From Euwallacea fornicatus (Eukaryota; Arthropoda; Insecta; Coleoptera; Curculionidae): a DNA stretch of 64,000 nt. Below, piece by piece: positions 35,758 to 47,069 of this stretch (the stretch's first letter is position 1; every line of letters begins with the position of its first letter). The stretch lies in assembly GCF_040115645.1 (NCBI RefSeq), contig NC_089550.1, positions 2,046,001 to 2,110,000 on the forward strand. The letters run 5' to 3'. The notes under the pieces are model-generated. The model had not been told where the DNA came from and did no database searches. It saw nothing but the letters and a program-made list of their open reading frames with translations. Both the position numbers and the translations under genes were made by a program.

Positions 35758-36783
35758 CCAAATTTTCTCAATTGAATAATGAGGCTGTTTTGCCTAAAGC
35801 CTATGCCATCAAAGAATTTTCAATTGTTGAATTTAATAAGCTCAAATGGCCAGTGGTGGTGCTGGGATTAATCTAATTATGGTGTTATCGTCGTAAATAC
35901 AATTTTCTGTGTGTTAATGCTGTTTTCGTGGGCGCTCAATAGTCAAGATTATTACACCAGAACACCTCAATAATCGATAATAAGATTCGCCAATAATAGA
36001 GCTGGCAGTCCGGTCCTGATCACTCAAATGTACTCTAGTACTACCTAACGTATTTTAACGGAGTAATCGCATTAATAATTATATTGGTCCAAAGATGATT
36101 CATTGACCTGCTCTGCTATAAAGGGTCAAAAAATATTCGCAATAAACAACCCAATTATCAATCATAGGCCATTTTGTCTAACTGGTTTATTTATCTGAGC
36201 TTGGGGACTCCTCCTCTCATGCACGAATTGCAAGAATTGAGGCCAATGAACCGATTAAGCGCTCTATTCTCTATTATAGTGAACGATTAAACTAGTATAT
36301 TATGCATAAAACTGTGGCCTAAAATTTGAGCCTCTAGCTTCAGGTAAAAATAAGCTCGAAGAGAGGAAAACTATTTAGGACAGCAACAGGAAGAATTAAC
36401 GGAGAGGTTCCGCGTGTTTCCTTTCTTATCCCATTCTTTAAGCTTGAAATGAGCTTTAACTGCATTCTGGTAAATATCTGTGTTGACAAAATTATATTTA
36501 AATTTGTTGAAAACTGGTGCTCTTTGAGCTGCTTCACAACGCTTCAGACTTTATCCGGCAAAAAATCTGGATGAAAAATGATATTAAAGCTGCCCACAAA
36601 GGGCGGAATATTTGGCTCTCATATGAAAGCGTTTTTCCTTCTTTGGACTGCCTCAAAGAGAAGTAAGAACAATACCCTCAGCTCTAGGTAAATTTTTTTA
36701 TTAAGGGGTCTCTAAAGTCCATATGTACGTGGGTACCACGTGAACTCAAGACACTCTCTGAACGAGAAGAAAAGTACCCCTTT
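35758..36783. other. intergenic upstream of OBP-12
   Basis: No gene was recognised. The right part runs into a decayed mariner relic. Confidence 0.35.
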
Positions 36784-37310
36784 TTGAAACATATGATAAC
36801 GAGAAACAGAAAACAACTATGTCGTAATCAGCCAGTTCACAATACTCCAAAAGCGGATATTCACCAAAGAAAAGTCATGTTATCCGTGTGGTGGGACTGC
36901 AACGACGTGACGTATTTTGAACTTCTTCCAAGGAACCAAACAACTGATTTAAGAAAAAGCGCCGAGGATCGGTAACTTCCAAAGATGTGTTTCATCGAGA
37001 TAACGGTAAACCACTTACAAATTTTACCGACCCCCGAACATTGCTACAACTTGGATGGGATAATTTGTCGGATTCGCCCTACTCGCCAGACCTAGCACCA
37101 TCGGATTATCACCTGTAGCGCTCGCTGTACAAGGCCCGTAATGGAAGAAACCTTTGCGAATGACGAAGATGTAAGAACTCACTGGATCAGTTTTTGCTCA
37201 TGAAAAATAATCTAATTTTCACGAGTACGGTACCATGAAATCGCTTTAAAGATGAAGAAATGTTATCGAGCAATTTTGGAAATCTATAAATTAACGAAGT
37301 TATAATTTTT
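36784..37310 (+). pseudogene. decayed mariner transposase (C-terminal half)
   Basis: The first open part (36784-36975) carries HQRKVMLSVWWD and FELLPRNQT, typical of the mariner DD34D transposase core. Downstream, across a frame change, come HRDNGKPL (the second catalytic Asp region) and SPYSPDLAPSDYHL (the region of the third Asp). An in-frame stop directly follows where RSL would continue. Weaker C-terminal similarity (FHEYGTMKSL, then RNVIEQ) extends to about 37300 in shifted frames. There are several stops and frameshifts, so it is a dead copy. Terminal repeats were not found. Confidence 0.8.
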
Positions 37311-38883
37311 CTTTGTCTTTCATTGATGTTGCAAAATACATAATAGCTTTGTGGATAACCCAAAACTATTATTTTAACCTTCAATATTATTTTGGAAAAA
37401 CATCTCTATAATTGCTCTAACCGTGTTATAGAAGAAACAATACCATGGCAATACAAGGATAATAACGTTTTCAAGATCATTCAGGTTGAAACCACCGCAC
37501 ATCGTCTGATAATTGAATTCTTGAGAGGTGACCCCAATTCTCTTTAGAGCTGAATTAACACGTTTTCCGGCTAAGACTGGAATTGTGCCACAACAGAGGA
37601 TGAGCTATTTCCAAATTAAATTGCCAGAGATGCCTGAAGTGAAAGAGGTCTTAAAACAATTTAGTTTTTAGAATAAATTACTTGTTTCACTCAGACAACA
37701 ATTTTTTTAATTTTTGCGGAGGTGCTGGAGCACACTAGACGCGAGCCCTGAGCAAAGACACCTCCGAAATTGTACTTGAACTCAAAAAAATGTGGACTTC
37801 CTCCCGCGACCACGAAAATAATCCAGGATTACTAAAATCAGAAACAATTCTCTCTGAAAATCTCCATTAAGACTGAAAACCACGCCTTGTGGAAATTTCG
37901 TCCTCCTAGGAGCTTTCCTTTATGATATCCTGCTTATTTTCTGCTTTTTGCCTGGAATAAGCTCCCAACTGAAAAGCGAAATAAATTGATATCTGGAATA
38001 CCGTAAAAGGATAGAAAAGGCTTGATGGACGATGGAGGATTAGTTTTTTCGTTGGAGATATCTCCTACCTGTGTGGATATTTATGTGGTGAAGACGCTTT
38101 GAGGGGTGAAAGAAAAATAGAGTTTGAGGTTGATGGTGGCATTGTTGAGCCGACAACGGCCGTAAAATATGCACGAAGAAGGTCTCTAAATGTGGCCGGG
38201 AGTTCTAGCAAGAAGCTCCAAATGCCAAATTTTATTTATAATTCATTCCAAAAATTCACCTTTTTTTATAACTCTTTGACTATTAAAATTTATTCGAAAA
38301 ATTTCTCAAGTTTCTCAAAATCGCGTAGGTTTTTTATTAATTAAAATCCTCATCAGGAGATTCCGGGTAAAGTATCCATCGCCCCCTGATTCCATTCAGA
38401 TCCAAAACTTCCCTTATTCTGAACCCGTTCTTTTCACCTTCAACCTATTGATTGGGATGCTTGTTAAAAGTGCCCTTATTTCTCTTTGTCTTCTCTAGTA
38501 CTTGACATCCGTACAAGTTCAAGTTCATCGAACTTAATGTGCTTGCATAAAAAGTCTTTTTGAAAAATATCTAAGAACACCCAAAAATGCGAATTTTTAG
38601 GGCTTAATTCGCCTGGCAAAGTATGCATGTATTAGCATAAGTAAACAACAAATAAAAGCAAAAGCGTTTAGTGCAGAGATATTCCGGGATTTATCCAGGC
38701 CCAAACGGATATTGCTCCTTAGATTTACGGTTCGGAATTTATTTATTTTTCCCCTTCTGTCTGGCAAAGAGAGTTATTGGAAAAAGTCTGATAGGAACTA
38801 CAGCGCAATTTGTTTCTTTCGTACTGGCATTTACCGGCCATCAAAACCATTAAAACTTTCTTCTCTACATTTGAAATTTTTAT
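37311..38883. other. intergenic, nothing recognised
   Basis: About 1.6 kb between the mariner relic and the 3' end of OBP-13. The open frames at 38099-38344, 38671-38853 and 38712-39056 are unrecognised, and the last overlaps OBP-13 on the opposite strand. The OBP-13 AATAAA is on the minus strand at 38889-38884. Confidence 0.35.
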
Positions 38884-38901
38884 TTTATTCAAACAACAAA
38901 A

Positions 38902-39258
38902 TCACTTCCCATTTACTTCTTTTATTCTCTCGGCAAAGCACTTTAGAGAATCATAAACGGTATCCGCAGGTGTCTCTCTTTTCATGTCGCAACGCTCCAT
39001 CAGGTTTTCGAACACGTCTGGAGCCTGCTGGAAAAGCGGGGCGATTTTCTGGCTAATTTCGTTCCTCTGGAAATGCCCATCACTACCGACCAGCTGCAAC
39101 TTAGTGGCCATGCAGAAAATGTGGTTTTTCAGTGATTGAGAGTCAGAGAAAGTTCCGCGAACGAAGTTCATTAGCTCAGAAGTGGCAACGTGACTCTGCA
39201 TCCTGCATTCCTTGTTGTATTTGAGGAATTTACCGATATCTTCTGGTGTAAAGAGGGC
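38902..39258 (-). CDS. OBP-13, C-minus odorant-binding protein, first exon not found
   Basis: One exon (39258-38902, 118 codons plus stop) preceded by a good acceptor (TCTCAACAG). It starts ALFTPEDIGKF, exactly where the second exon of the other OBPs begins. Four cysteines (KEC, IFC, ERC, LKC) show C-X30-C spacing, and the second classic cysteine position is Asn. It is the most diverged C-minus member. I looked upstream on the minus strand to about 44 kb for a signal-peptide exon ending in a phase-0 donor and found none I can defend. It may be short and non-standard, distant, or lost, in which case this is a pseudogene. The exon itself is intact. Confidence 0.85.
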   Translation of the reverse strand, partial: ALFTPEDIGKFLKYNKECRMQSHVATSELMNFVRGTFSDSQSLKNHIFCMATKLQLVGSDGHFQRNEISQKIAPLFQQAPDVFENLMERCDMKRETPADTVYDSLKCFAERIKEVNGK

Positions 39259-39260
39259 CT

Positions 39261-42200
39261 GTTGAGAGAAAAGGGAAACGCCACTGATTATTCCACATAC
39301 ATCAGCTTTTTATAACTAACGCACGTCACTGATTTCTCCACAGCGCTTTTTTGTAGATTTTTCTGCATTTTAGAGGAACGTTTGTTTGTTTTGCCTAATT
39401 TGTTTTCCGATTTTTTGGCAAATGTACTTTTCCCTGGGCGCAAGTGATTTTCGAGAAGTAACACCTCCCTCACTCTACCAAAACAAAGGTAATCCCGTAA
39501 ACTCAAGAAACGGTACTACGGTAGAAAGGTACTTAGTTGTAGATGGCTTTCATAACGTGTGAAACGGTGTAAGATGGGGATCATTCGGAGCAATGGACAG
39601 TTGAAAATTTAATAAAAAAGAACTAATAAAAAAGTTTTGCGTTTAGACCTTTGAACAAAGGAAAAGTGCGAATAAGATGGTTGTTTAAAATGGGACATTT
39701 AAGTGGCTTTTCAACGGTACCACTGGAATTTTTGTACCGTGGCGTTTAGGTTACAAAGCACGACAAGTCCTGAAAAATCAAAAAGTGAAACTTCCTCAAA
39801 GCGGGCCGATTTTTTCGAATTTTCTTCTTCACATTTTTCGTGGTATTTGATGTGTACAACCACCTCCTGCTATTGGGCCAGGCAGTTTAGGGGCCCCTGC
39901 GGGGGAAAACCTTTTTTTCGAATCGGAAATTTGCCTAACCTATTTGCCTAGTGCTGGTGAAATATCCAGCAATTAAAAATGTTTGGTCACTGAAACGTCC
40001 AACTCCAAAACGCGGTTTGCCATCTGGAGACATACCTAATCACCCACCTGATTCAACGCCCCCACGGTCGCAATACATATCCCCAAGACCAAACTCTCCG
40101 CGACCACCTGCATGGTTCAAGTATTATCGAAAAACTAAGAAAATCATAAATTAAAAAACGATTTTAGGCGGCCATTTCCCATTACAAAAAAAATTACAGT
40201 TTCGATGACTCTAAAATCCCCTTTGAATCACGTTAATTAATTCTGTGAAAATTACATGAATTTTCCAGTAAAGGCTTTCAATCATACCCGAACATAAAGT
40301 TGCTAATGCAAATTTAATGACGATTCATTAATGGAATGTACAATAAAAAAACGATTTTTGAAAAATGTCAGTTTAATGGAGTTTGATTATACGGTTGTTG
40401 GAGGGGAATCTGTTGGGCATGACTAAAGATATTTGTTCCATTGGGAGATTGCTTCCCGAAACCCATTATTTGATTAAAATGTATAAAATATGGAACATGT
40501 ATAAAATGTAATAAAATACTATTAAAAAAACTTAAAAAAATAATAAACTGCTTAACTGGCTGCCTAAATATGAGATTTTGGCATTGAAACTGAATAAAAA
40601 GTACAATTTTTGCATGGAACAATGTGGCTGCCTTGCTTGCAATAAAAGCCAAATTACACATCTGTTGAGCATGAATAGCTATGAATACTTAATTAAGGTA
40701 TTATACTTCACTGTTATTAGTTGATGCAAATACCCGTATTATTATCAATTTACTTTCCTTATACTTACGTGGATTACAGTATGAGGGTCATTATCGGTCC
40801 CAAGGCTTCATAACAAATTGCTGTGTCAGGTCACCCGATATTCAACTTCTGGTGATAGTTTGAATTGCGATATTTCCATTTTTCCCAGTCGTCATCGTCC
40901 CGTTTTCCCAGAATCTCAATCAACGATTGATTTCCATTGTCAGGGAATTTAATTAAACGTATACAATGGGCTTGCGATTAATTGATGTGAATGTATAAAC
41001 CTTCGAAAATGTGTACGAACTAATTGAATAATAATAGTTATCATGACCGTATCGTGCGTATCTGGGTTAGTGGGATTTGGGTTTTGGGGAAGACGATTAG
41101 TCATCAGCTTTCCTTTGGGAAATCGTCGAGGAAATGGATAATTTGCAGCATTAGTTCAGGTTTCGTTTAGTGGTGTTTATGTCAAGAGTAGAGGAAACAT
41201 ATCTGCCTCTTTTCCCCTTGGAACTCCCATCAAAGGATCTGGAAAGCCTTCAACCATAAAGTCTTAACGGTGAGAAGTCCTGCATTTCGCCCCTTTGCGG
41301 AGCGGCCTTTTATACCCCTAAATGATCAGTCGGGATATCAATTTGAAGACCTTTTGCTTTATTTACGTCTCAGTAAAACAAACATTCCAATGGATGAACT
41401 CCCCCTTTCCGATAAATCGCTTAAACTTTTCGCTGAGGGTCGGTTAAATATTTCCCCTCAAGGTGTGGTTTTCTAAGAAATATCTAAGAAGTTCTGTGTG
41501 TTAGGAAAAAGTCCCTGAAATGCAACTAAAGCGTGCCCGGAATTCGGAGGATCTATTCAACAGCATTGTCCCAATCCCTAGGGAGCATTGCTGGGTCTAT
41601 ATCTCTGGAGGCGGTGGTAAAGGTCCCTTAAAATTGCCCAACTTTAAGAGCGGATTTTTAAGGGTGGCCCAATGGCAAAAAGTGTACATTCTAATGTTGA
41701 GTAAAATAAATATTTTTCGATCAATAGATTCTCTTCGATCAGATTTTCCGACTCTCGGAACCTTCATAAAATTGAGGTTTCCAACTGAGGCAAATTTGAA
41801 AATTCTTATTTGCCCTCAAGAACTGCTATACTTCACTGGTTTTTAGCGGATTTTGAGGTCTGTTCTCGTGTCTTAGAAATAAACAGAGATCAACGTTATA
41901 ATGCCGGTTCAATGAACTAATTGTATACGTGTTTAATTCGTAATATCCTTTCAATATGATTTCTCGAACCATTAAATTATTCAAGCCCTGAGTTTTAGTT
42001 TTTCGATTAGATTGATTTGATCGAATTTACTCCCTTAATTCAGGCTTCAAGATCTTTAGACGATACGCAATATCTCAAGAGAGCAGATCATCTTAAACCC
42101 CCTTAAATCCCGTTTCCTCTTTGTCAGGAATTCTAAGATCTGACTTTAAATTATCGAGACCATGAATTCAAATCTCTCGTGTACCTTCAACTATTCTGCG

Positions 42201-42900
42201 AATGTTGAGCAATTTTCATGAATATTCAGTGCATCACGACAACATGAAGCTGACATTTTAACGTAATTACATAATTTAATGCTCAAAAAAAGATGGAAAT
42301 GGAACAGCTCTGAAAGTGATATTTGCAGAAAGGGATCTTAGAAGGGCTATTTGTACTTGCCTCTGCATATTTAGTTTTTTTTTTCAGGTTATATCCCTGC
42401 AAAATAGGGATATCCCATAAATAATCATATAGGAATATTAAACGACAACCATGCTATTTTTGAAGCAAAAAATAAATCGCTCGTTTCAATTTCCATCACG
42501 TTTATGACCTGTCGTACATACACAAAACAAATCATGTTTATTTATATTATGGTAAATTACCACAATATGCCATCAACATCTTTCTCATACACCCATAACC
42601 GACATGTTAATTATTTCACTGAATATTGATCTTTTTTGCCATCGCCTCGGGAATTTCCCCATCTATTAATAAACTAATCACTCGGGGGAATATTTAAAAA
42701 AATCAGCAATCAGCAACAAACAGCCGGTTAGGAAATCCGTTAAGAAAAGGTGTGTCATTTTGTTTTTCATCTTTGTTAGTCTCACCCAAACGTGGATTTT
42801 CAGCAGTTGCTTTGGGAATAAACAAAAACACTACGAGTAAACTTTTTTTCCATTAACGTTCCCATGGAAATCTGCAACAACTTTCGAGTCAATGTAGAAA
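39261..42900. other. intergenic, should hold the missing OBP-13 start
   Basis: 3.6 kb with no recognisable gene. The open frames at 39703-39951, 39951-40154, 40368-40661 (minus), 41270-41476 and 41520-41846 match no family I know and lack start or splice support. Confidence 0.35.
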
Positions 42901-43640
42901 GCCAAGTTAACAGACGTCTAATTCGGATTTTTTAAAAAGGACACCCCGTATTTTGTGGTTCCGCTAGATCCTCCTATCCATGAGAAAACTTTGCCATTAA
43001 TGTTCGCATTAAAATCTTGGAGAGTTTTTCAGATATCTTAAACGAAATAAAAAAAAAATGGGTTTGAATTAATTTCGAAAGTTTTATCAAGTCTACAGGC
43101 CCTTAACTCGGTTTTTAAATACAATATCCAGTATTTCATAATTCAATTAGATTTTTCCTATCTGTTTGAAAAATTTCTGTAATGAATGCTCTTATAGAAA
43201 TTTTCAGTAGTTTTCAAGAAATTTCGAATTGAAGTAAAAGAAGGACTTTTATGGGTTTTAAGACTTCGCTTGAATTTCCACTCCAATTCGGATTTGTTAT
43301 ATAGGACCCTGTAGCTTATAATTCTATTATGTTCTAGTCTCTATGAGGAGAACTTCTGCAATGAAGGTTTCTATAGAAATATTCAATAGTTTTCGAGAAA
43401 TCTAAAGCTAAATTAATAAGGGAAGTTTTCATGAGTTCTGAAAGTTTGTTCAAGTTTACAGACCTCTAACTCAAATTCTTTAAATACGACACCCCGCATC
43501 GTATAATTACGTTAAATTTCATTATCCACGAGGAAAATTTTAGATTTTATTGCCCTTAAAGGCATCCCCAGTAGTTTCCCAGAAATCTGGATCTGAATCA
43601 CATGGGGAAGTTTTGACTGGTTTTAAAGTTATTTTGTAAC
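42901..43640. repeat. diverged tandem repeat, unit about 183 bp, four copies
   Basis: A phrase of the form 'A(C/T)TC(G/A)(G/A)..TTT.AAA.A..ACACCC(C/T)GTA' recurs at about 42920, 43105, 43285 and 43468, i.e. at steps of 185, 180 and 183 bp. Each unit continues with a run like 'ATCCACGAGGAAAA', then 'ATAGAAAT.TTCA.TAGTTTTC.AGAAAT', then 'GGGTTTTAAAG.TT'. Copies are perhaps 60-70% alike by eye. The array is non-coding and sits just upstream of OBP-14. Confidence 0.65.
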
Positions 43641-43990
43641 TCCAGTGGACACCTAAAAGACGAATTTTTGTTCTACGTGTTGTCTACATTAGAAGAGCGC
43701 ACTATAAATGGTTTTAAAACGAGGCTTAAGAAAAGTGTTATTTTCTGCACTAGTTGCATAAGGCACCAGTGCTCGATAAGGAAAACGAAGAATTTTCTCT
43801 TTTGAGCTCAACTGAAACCTCGATATTTTCTGTTTTTAGGTAATCCTACCGAACCGGAAAGTGCCATTACACGCAAGACAAGGTGTAACAATCGATTGGT
43901 TCTTTGTATGTAAAACATAATAGATAAACTGGTTCGAGTGCGGAGATACGGCAAAATTTCCGACCTCCAGGCCGGTACCACCCGTCACCG

Positions 43991-43998
43991 TATATAAA
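43991..43998 (+). promoter_or_regulatory. TATA box of OBP-14
   Basis: TATATAAA, 83 bp before the OBP-14 ATG. Confidence 0.6.
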
Positions 43999-44073
43999 CA
44001 ATTGCTTTTTAAGAGGGAATTTAATTACAGGTTGAAGTTGAACACGTGCAGTTAGAAGCAAAAGTGTGCAAAA

Positions 44074-44931
44074 ATGAACCATTTGTTGAAAGTTTCGGTC
44101 GTTCTTGCTTTCGCGTCCCTAATTTCATGCCAGGTAAATAGACAAAACCACAAACTTCTATCATAAGGTAAACTCACTAGTGAGATTTAGTACCGACTTC
44201 TAATAAAAACTAATTTTCTCTCCAAAAAAAAAAAATTAAAAAAACGTAAGAATTTATCGACATTTTTTATAAAATTTCAAATGGAGAGCGAATTTTATTA
44301 GTTCAAATTAAATTTCATAATTTTAATTAGACATTTTACCAACATTAGCTTTTCATCACTTTATGAGGGAATATTCCTATGGAAAACACGACTCCAGCCT
44401 ATGATCTCTCTGTATTTCGATGTTTCCATGGGTATTATCCTCTTGATAAAGTTACTTAAAATAAACGCGAAGGGAAAAATCACTAATTTCTGAGTTCACC
44501 TCAGCGAAGCGTGAACTTCTTTCCATATTCCCATTTCACTTGACCGCCTTCTATAGGACTTCACGGAAGAGCAGCGCAAAAAGATTATCCAAAACCGTCA
44601 AGACTGCATCGAAGAAACCAAAGTAAATCCGGAACTGATCGAAAAGGCCGATTTGGGGGAGTTCACTGAAGACCAAGCATTGAAATGCTTCACCAAGTGC
44701 TTCTACCAGAAGGCTGGATTCGTTAATGAGAAGGGAGAGGTGCAAAAGGACGTGGTTGAGGCCAAACTGCCTCCTCAGGCCGACAAGAAAAAAGCTCTGG
44801 AAATAGTGGACAAATGCGAGGTCAAAGGCAAAGAACCTTGCGACACTGTTTACCAAATCCACAAGTGCTACTTTGAGCATACTCACCCAGAGTTGCAGCA
44901 AGGGAAAAAGGAGGGGGAGAAGAGGGCTTGA
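44074..44931 (+). CDS. OBP-14, classic six-cysteine odorant-binding protein
   Basis: Exons 44074-44133 (20 codons, signal peptide MNHLLKVSVVLAFASLISCQ) and 44557-44931, with a 423-nt phase-0 intron. The product has 144 residues. All six OBP cysteines are present: C-X26-C-X3-C-X38-C-X7-C-X8-C (QDC, LKCFTKC, DKC, EPC, HKC). In this family the disulfides are C1-C3, C2-C5 and C4-C6. It is the only classic member of the array and lies at its edge. Its GEFTED and DTVYQIHKC segments align with OBP-8 and OBP-9, so it may resemble the ancestor of the C-minus genes. The C-terminus is a charged tail rich in Lys, Glu and Gly. AATAAA at 44957-44962. Confidence 0.96.
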
Positions 44932-45165
44932 TTCCTAGTGTATGAAGGTTTTAAAAAATAAATAATTTATTGTGATTTTTAGAGTGTCTTATCAGTATTA
45001 CAATAGCATGGGATTTGTTTATTATAATTAATGATTTGTTACTTTTCTCGTATCTTTGATTTTTATACAAAAATATAATTAATTTAAATTCGCTGGTTAA
45101 AGCTGATTGTAGTTTTTTTTTTATCTCGACAGGTCGTTGGACAAGTTTAAGAAACGGTTGGAATA

Positions 45166-45701
45166 CAGGGTGTCCCGCGAATATGGGCCTCTGTCGGCAT
45201 TTTGAAAAGTATCACTAGGACAAAATTGAAATTTGGGTAACATACTAAAGGGGGGAGGGGGTGATCTATTACTGACAAAATGTGGTTCCAACACGACGAC
45301 ATTTTGTTCGTGCGGCAGTATCATCTAAATCAATATTTTTTTATGAGCGACAGATCGGAAGAAGCAGACCCATCAGGTGACCAGCGCGAAGTCCCGATTT
45401 AAGTCCGTTGGATTTTTTCCTCTGGAGTTACATTAAGTCATTAGTGTATGAAATTCTTGTAGCCAGCCAAGAGGAACTGTTGGGAAGAGTAATGGCAGCC
45501 TCTCTTTTCGTGCAGCAAAATCTGCACATTTTAGAACGGATGCACGACTCAATGATTCAAAGAACAAATTTATGTAACCAGCTTGGAGATCGTAATTTTG
45601 GACCTCGATTATAGATTTTTTTTATTCCTGTGCAAAAATTGTTTTCCGTAATGTCTCCTAGAACCTCTCTAAGTTTGGCACAACGTTTTTGAAACACCCG
45701 G
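45166..45701 (+). mobile_element. TIR-bearing mariner-superfamily relic with transposase fragment
   Basis: The element is flanked by TA on both sides (45164-45165, 45702-45703), with ends CAGGGTGTCCCG and, reverse-complemented, CCGGGTGTTTCA. Inside on the plus strand a transposase piece reads MWFQHDD...FVRQYHLNQ, then after a stop and frame change PARSPDLSPLDFFLWSYIK and a matching C-terminus ending at 45614. The HD and SPDL motifs mark the second and third catalytic positions of a DDE/D transposase. A TGA stands where the Trp of the usual WP.RSPDL should be. The element is about 536 bp, internally deleted and dead. Confidence 0.8.
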
Positions 45702-45703
45702 TA

Positions 45704-47064
45704 TGATGAGAGCTCCATGTTAATTTGATGGTCAAAAAGAAAGATATAGAGATTTGTTTACGTTTTTTGGACATTTTTTTCAATTCTACACGAATTTGCA
45801 ATTATTTTCGGTCCTTCATAACAACATCCTCCTGCTATTTCTATGCTAGAATAGTCGCAATTAGGTATTATACATATTTATGGGATAATTAAGAAAACTT
45901 TTTTTGTTGTATTAAAATATAAACTCATTAAAGCTCGATTTGAACCGCGACTATGGAGAATCACGAGCGTAGGCTTATTAGAGGATAAAACATATTTTCC
46001 TATAAAAATTCCTACTTTATCTTTCTGGCAAGCTACTTTTCATCAATTTGCCAATTCCATCTTCTTTTGTTCAATAATCTATTAGTCTCACTTTGTCTAT
46101 TCAACTTGCAGACAATTGATGATTTTTCACACCTTCTTTCACCTTCACTTTCCACTTTTATTAAATTGCAGAATTCGAACTAACAGACTAAAGCTCGTTT
46201 AACAAAAATGGATTGTTCACCTCTCTATTACAAACTTGAATTCACTCAACAGGAAAAGCTGCTCGCCTTACTTTTTTGTACTCAAAACTGTGTGACAAAA
46301 AAGTTTAATTCAAAGGGAAAACTTCAAACGAATTAGAAAGAATACAGAATTGAACAAACCGTATAGATCAAGACGTTTTCCCTCAATCTATAGCATCGAA
46401 ATATTAACTACATCGCGATGAAAGCAGGCATGATTCCTCAGTATTTTTACTCCAATCTTCAATTGAATGAAAGAGGACATCGAACAGAGCTACTATAACA
46501 AATCGTGAATAATTCGAGTTCTAAATTCAAGGAATTGATTACGAGGTTATCGATAATCTTAAAATAGAACAATCCCATGATTAGTGCCATCACAAATACA
46601 GGGTTATTCGAGGAAAATTTGACCTTGTTTCAAAACAGTTTTTGAGGGGGGTAAATTTTATATATATATATTTCAACCCCCAAAATTCACCCATATGCGC
46701 GCCACCGCAACCCTCTCAAAAATTTTAAATAGGACGAGAAGTCATGTGACACCTCAAATTCGACGCCTTTCAAAACTAGATTCGATGGTGTAATGCGGTT
46801 TAAAATCTCTCGGTTAGTTTTTGGGAAAAATAGTTATAAATTTCGTAAAAATGCAACACAAACTCAGTTAAATAGTGATGGAAAAATTAATGAAATGAAA
46901 AAACTTGTTTCTTGATAAGAAATTGGTTCGTTTTTTATTGTTTGTTCAAAAAAATTCCTCGGTAAACAACTTAAAAATTTTTTTCATGAAAAAAAATAAA
47001 ATAAAATAAATAAATAAATCAAAATAATCAGTGTTTATAACTTTTGAAAGAAACTTCTTTTCCA
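45704..47064. other. intergenic upstream of calbindin
   Basis: AT-rich with no gene. A lone TACAGGGTTATTCGAGG at about 46606 looks like a transposon end, and a short TA microsatellite lies near 46660. Upstream non-coding exons and the promoter of Cbp53E probably lie here but cannot be placed. Confidence 0.35.
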
Positions 47065-47069
47065 GAAAA

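Noticed and set aside
42920..43640. Reading the 183-bp array as a coding repeat
   Set aside because: Stops occur in all frames and the unit length is not constant in phase.
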